22,941 bases of DNA, from NCBI GenBank assembly GCA_046765875.1, contig JBKPSJ010000291.1:1-22941 (forward strand), in the 5' to 3' direction. Every line of letters begins with the position of its first letter. Position 1 is the first letter of the stretch. This document shows, in pieces, positions 20,302-22,941 of this stretch. A model generated the notes under the pieces. That model was not told the origin of the DNA, did no database searches, and worked only from the letters and a program-made list of their open reading frames with translations. This DNA comes from DASRHY01 sp046765875. Its GTDB lineage: Bacteria; Actinomycetota; Actinomycetes; Propionibacteriales; Kribbellaceae. A program made the position numbers and the translations under genes.

Positions 20302-21981
20302 ATGACTGCCGTCACCGCACCGGCTCGGTTGGCCTCCACACGCCCCAAGAGGGGTGAGGGCCAATGGGCGCTCGGCTACTGCGAGCCGCTCAACAAGAAC
20401 GAGGAGAACAAGAAGAACGACGACGGGCTCAACGTACGGGCCCGGATCGAGAACATCTACGCGCACCGCGGGTTCGACTCGATCGACCCCGCCGACCTGC
20501 GCGGCCGGTTCCGCTGGTGGGGGCTGTACACCCAGCGCAAGCCGGGTATCGACGGCGGCAAGACCGCCACTCTCGAGCCCGAGGAGCTCGACGACCGGTA
20601 CTTCATGATGCGGGTCCGGATCGAGGGCGGCCAGCTCACCACCGAGCAGCTCCGGGTGATCGCCGACGTGTCGACGACGTACGCGCGCGACTCCGCCGAC
20701 ATCACCGACCGGCAGAACATCCAGCTGCACTGGATCCAGATCGAGGACGTGCCGGCGATCTGGCAGCGGCTGGAGTCGGTCGGGCTGTACACCACCGAGG
20801 CCTGCGGTGACGTACCGCGCGTCATCATCTCCTCCCCGGTCGCCGGGATCGCGGCGGACGAGATCATCGACCCGACGCCCGCGATCCACGAGATCGTCGA
20901 CCGGTACATCGGCTCGACGGAGTTCTCCAACCTGCCTCGCAAGTTCAAGACCGCGCTGACCGGCCACCCGTCGCACGACGTGGTGCCGGAGGTCAACGAC
21001 ATCGCATTCGTCGGGGTCGTCCACCCCGAGCACGGCCCCGGCTTCGACCTGTGGGTCGGCGGCGGGCTGTCCACCAACCCGATGCTCGCGCAGCGGCTCG
21101 GCACCTGGATCCCGATCGACGAGGTGCCCGAGACCTGGTGGGGCGTGACCAGCATCTTCCGCGACTTCGGATACCGCCGGCTGCGGAACCGGGCCCGGCT
21201 GAAGTTCCTGGTCGCCGACTGGGGCGTGGAGAGGTTCCGCGAGGTGCTGGAGACGAGGTACCTCAACCGCAGGCTGATCGACGGTCCGGCGCCCGAGGTA
21301 CCCGCGGTCCAGGGTGACCACATCGGCGTACACGCGCAGAAGGACGGCCGGTTCTACGTCGGCATCGCCCCGATCGTCGGCCGGGTCTCGGGTACGTCGC
21401 TGGCCAAGGTGGCCGACGTGGTCGCCGCACACGGCTCGAACCGGATCCGCACAACCGCCCAGCAGAAGCTGCTGGTCCTCGACGTCGACCGCAGCCAGGT
21501 CGACTCGCTGGTGTCGTCGCTGCGGGACCTGGGCTTCCACGCCGACCCGTCGCCGTGGCGGCGCAACGTGATGGCCTGCACCGGGATCGAGTTCTGCAAG
21601 CTCGCGATCGTCGAGACCAAGGCCGCCGCGGCCGGGCTGATCGCCGAGCTCGAGCGCCGGGTCCCGGAGCTCGACGTACCGATCACGGTGAACCTGAACG
21701 GCTGCCCGAACTCGTGCGCCCGGATCCAGGTCGCCGACATCGGTCTCAAGGGCCAGCTGGTGATGAGCGAGGGCAAGCAGGTGGAGGGATTCCAGGTCCA
21801 TCTCGGCGGCGGGCTCGGGCTGGACGCGGGGTTCGGCCGCAAGCTGCGCGGTCACAAGGTCACCGCCGCCGGGCTGGCCGACTACGTCGAGCGGGTGGTC
21901 CGCAACTACCTGGCCGGCCGAACCGACGGCGAACGCTTCGCGCAATGGGTGGTCCGCGCCGACGAGGGAGATCTCAAGTGA
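20302..21981 (+). CDS. sir: Ferredoxin-dependent assimilatory sulfite reductase (SirA/NirA type)
   Basis: This 559-residue siroheme/[4Fe-4S] enzyme reduces sulfite to sulfide with six electrons from ferredoxin. It shows the duplicated nitrite/sulfite reductase layout. Two ferrodoxin-like half domains are present, with TDRQNIQLHW (135-144) and RTTAQQKLLVL (383-393) as the paired siroheme-contact segments. The cluster ligands are C426 and C432 (ACTGIEFCK) and C468 and C472 (NGCPNSCAR). Y76 (WWGLYTQRK) and C168 (TTEACGD) have the same 92-residue spacing as the covalently linked Tyr69-Cys161 pair of M. tuberculosis sulfite reductase, which supports sulfite rather than nitrite as substrate. The ATG at 20302 follows ACGAGGA; an in-frame start far upstream at 20032 crosses the leader region and is rejected. 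It heads an operon with the zinc-ribbon gene, cysH and cysD. Confidence 0.95.
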   Translation: MTAVTAPARLASTRPKRGEGQWALGYCEPLNKNEENKKNDDGLNVRARIENIYAHRGFDSIDPADLRGRFRWWGLYTQRKPGIDGGKTATLEPEELDDRYFMMRVRIEGGQLTTEQLRVIADVSTTYARDSADITDRQNIQLHWIQIEDVPAIWQRLESVGLYTTEACGDVPRVIISSPVAGIAADEIIDPTPAIHEIVDRYIGSTEFSNLPRKFKTALTGHPSHDVVPEVNDIAFVGVVHPEHGPGFDLWVGGGLSTNPMLAQRLGTWIPIDEVPETWWGVTSIFRDFGYRRLRNRARLKFLVADWGVERFREVLETRYLNRRLIDGPAPEVPAVQGDHIGVHAQKDGRFYVGIAPIVGRVSGTSLAKVADVVAAHGSNRIRTTAQQKLLVLDVDRSQVDSLVSSLRDLGFHADPSPWRRNVMACTGIEFCKLAIVETKAAAAGLIAELERRVPELDVPITVNLNGCPNSCARIQVADIGLKGQLVMSEGKQVEGFQVHLGGGLGLDAGFGRKLRGHKVTAAGLADYVERVVRNYLAGRTDGERFAQWVVRADEGDLK

Positions 21982-22058
21982 GTGAGCGGCAGCGAACGAA
22001 ACAACCAACACAGCAGCGTCCGCTCGTGGGCGCCGAGCGAAGCGAGGCGTTGAAATGA
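21978..22058 (+). other. Linker element with a 26-codon bridging frame and inverted repeats
   Basis: From the GTG overlapping the sulfite reductase stop (GTGA) a 26-codon frame reads through to a TGA that overlaps the next ATG (ATGA). It encodes VSERQRTKQ...GAERSEALK, low-complexity and unlikely to be a folded protein. The DNA is repeat-like: TGAGTGAGCGGCAGCGAACG resembles the sequence at the next start, and CCGCTCG (22020-22026) is inverted at 22064-22070. Such 'SER...GAERSEA' stretches recur between genes in related actinobacteria, as I recall. The frame may let ribosomes travel from one gene to the next. Confidence 0.4.
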
Positions 22059-22201
22059 GCGAACGAGCGGCGCCGAACTACTGCCCCTACTGCGGTGACG
22101 AGGACCTGCGTCCGTCCGAGGACGGGCACGGCGTCTGGGAGTGCCGGGCCTGCGCCCGGGTGTTCAAGCTCAACTTCGTCGGACTGCGGGTGAACTCATG
22201 A
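22055..22201 (+). CDS. Small zinc-ribbon-like protein of the sulfur operon
   Basis: This 48-residue product, easily missed by gene finders, has two CxxC pairs: NYCPYCGDEDLRPSE near the N-terminus (C10, C13) and WECRACARVFKLNF (C30, C33), ending GLRVNS. The layout is a four-cysteine zinc ribbon. Small proteins of this kind sit between sulfite reductase and cysH in many actinobacteria, so it is probably a real operon member, perhaps a factor for enzyme maturation or regulation; no activity is established to my knowledge. It starts with ATG overlapping the previous short frame and its stop overlaps the cysH start (ATGA at 22198-22201), indicating translational coupling. Confidence 0.85.
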   Translation: MSERAAPNYCPYCGDEDLRPSEDGHGVWECRACARVFKLNFVGLRVNS

Positions 22202-22881
22202 CCGACCTGAAGGCCCTCGCTGAAGCGGCCAACGAGAAGCTGGCGGACGCGTCTGCGCAGGAGATCCTCGCCTGGGCCCGCGAGACGTTCGGCGACGAGT
22301 TGGTGGTGACCGCGTCGATGGCCGACGGCGTGCTGCCGTACCTGGCCTCGGAGTCGGCGCCAGGCGTGGACGTGGTGTTCCTCGACACCGGCTACCACTT
22401 CGTCGAGACGATCGGCACCCGGGACGCGGTCGGGGCGACGCTGGAGATCAATCTGATCAACGTCACGCCCGAGCAGACCGTGGCCGAGCAGGACGCGACG
22501 TACGGGAAGGACCTGTACAAGCGCGACCCGGACAAGTGCTGCGCACTGCGGAAGGTTGCCCCGCTCAACAAGACGCTGGCGGGCTACACCGCGTGGGTGA
22601 CGGGCGTACGGCGCGAGGAGTCGCCGACGCGCGCGAAAACCCAGGTGGTCGAGTACGACGAGCGGCGCAACATGGTGAAGCTGAACCCGATCGCGCCGTG
22701 GACGCAGGACGACCTGGACGGCTACATCGCCGACAACGGCGTGCTGGTGAACCCGCTGCAGTACGACGGATACCCGTCAATCGGGTGCGAGCCGTGCACC
22801 CAGCGGGTGGCGCCGGGCGAGGATCCGCGCAGCGGCCGCTGGGCCGGTCGCGCCAAGACCGAATGCGGGTTGCACGTATGA
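22198..22881 (+). CDS. cysH: Assimilatory adenylyl-sulfate (APS) reductase
   Basis: The 227-residue enzyme reduces APS to sulfite and AMP with thioredoxin. The cysteine pairs C114-C115 (KCCALRK) and C197/C200 (GCEPC) are the [4Fe-4S] ligands that mark APS reductases rather than the cluster-free PAPS reductases. C223 in the C-terminal ECGLHV is the catalytic cysteine that forms the S-sulfocysteine intermediate. The substrate-binding region includes VVTASMADGVLPYLA (36-50), FLDTGYHF (61-68) and VTGVRREESPTR (134-145). The ATG at 22198 overlaps the preceding stop (ATGA), and its own stop overlaps the cysD start in the same way. It supplies sulfite to the reductase encoded upstream. Confidence 0.96.
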   Translation: MTDLKALAEAANEKLADASAQEILAWARETFGDELVVTASMADGVLPYLASESAPGVDVVFLDTGYHFVETIGTRDAVGATLEINLINVTPEQTVAEQDATYGKDLYKRDPDKCCALRKVAPLNKTLAGYTAWVTGVRREESPTRAKTQVVEYDERRNMVKLNPIAPWTQDDLDGYIADNGVLVNPLQYDGYPSIGCEPCTQRVAPGEDPRSGRWAGRAKTECGLHV

Positions 22882-22941
22882 CGACGACGAGGGTTTCAGA
22901 GCTGGACGCGCTCGAGAGCGAGTCGTTGTTCGTGTTCCGCG
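22878..22941 (+). CDS. cysD: Sulfate adenylyltransferase subunit 2, N-terminal fragment (runs off the window)
   Basis: The visible 21 codons, MTTTRVSELDALESESLFVFR, match the start of CysD (typically L-x-x-LE(A/S)E-x-I-x-(I/V)-x-RE). CysD with CysN forms ATP sulfurylase, which makes APS from sulfate and ATP. The ATG overlaps the cysH stop (ATGA), so it belongs to the same operon. The fragment is short, but the context makes the call strong; cysN would be expected downstream. Confidence 0.85.
   Translation, partial: MTTTRVSELDALESESLFVFR

Noticed and set aside
19981..22011. A 676-codon minus-strand frame opposite sulfite reductase
   Set aside because: Antisense shadow of a strongly conserved enzyme; no recognisable fold.

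Overview
The window is high-GC actinobacterial chromosome. Gene content (paired ECF41 sigma factors, long-form GlyA, NirA-type sulfite reductase with APS reductase, secreted GH12 enzyme with a Pro/Thr linker) and frequent GTAC-rich codons suggest a soil Propionibacteriales member such as Kribbella or a relative. That placement is inference. I see no tRNA, rRNA, CRISPR array, insertion sequence or integrase.

Left part (1-2770): the 5' end of an ECF41-type sigma factor gene overlaps an SDR/epimerase gene. This is the classic pairing of an ECF41 sigma factor with a COE target (carboxymuconolactone decarboxylase, oxidoreductase, epimerase), and an ECF41-like promoter lies upstream. A secreted GH12 glucanase follows on the other strand, then three strong hairpins separating it from the convergent toxin gene.

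Centre (2798-14275): the standout is a 1329-residue modular protein. It has an N-terminal 'LALQRxAGNxAV' motif typical of cargo of extracellular contractile injection systems (eCIS), a Pro/Ala linker, long helical and amphipathic modules, and a C-terminal zinc deaminase signature (HAE plus PCPSC). Next come a 14-TM DHA2 exporter, a phage-endolysin-like amidase without a signal peptide, a YGSNL cyclotransferase-like protein, a conserved unknown, a 4-TM membrane protein, RsgA and a YihY/BrkB membrane protein with a KQIE-repeat tail.

Right part (14276-18227): an AidB-like acyl-CoA dehydrogenase with a leaderless-type promoter, then a second ECF41 module (sigma factor divergent from a carboxymuconolactone decarboxylase gene and a SnoaL-like gene), then a GuaD-type guanine deaminase.

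Far right (18228-22941): glyA sits behind a ZTP (pfl) riboswitch. The assimilatory sulfur operon follows: a Cys-Cys leader peptide uORF with attenuator-like hairpins, ferredoxin sulfite reductase, a tiny zinc-ribbon protein, APS reductase CysH, and the start of CysD. The last three genes are joined by ATGA overlaps. Sulfate activation, APS reduction and sulfite reduction are thus co-transcribed, probably under cysteine-responsive control.
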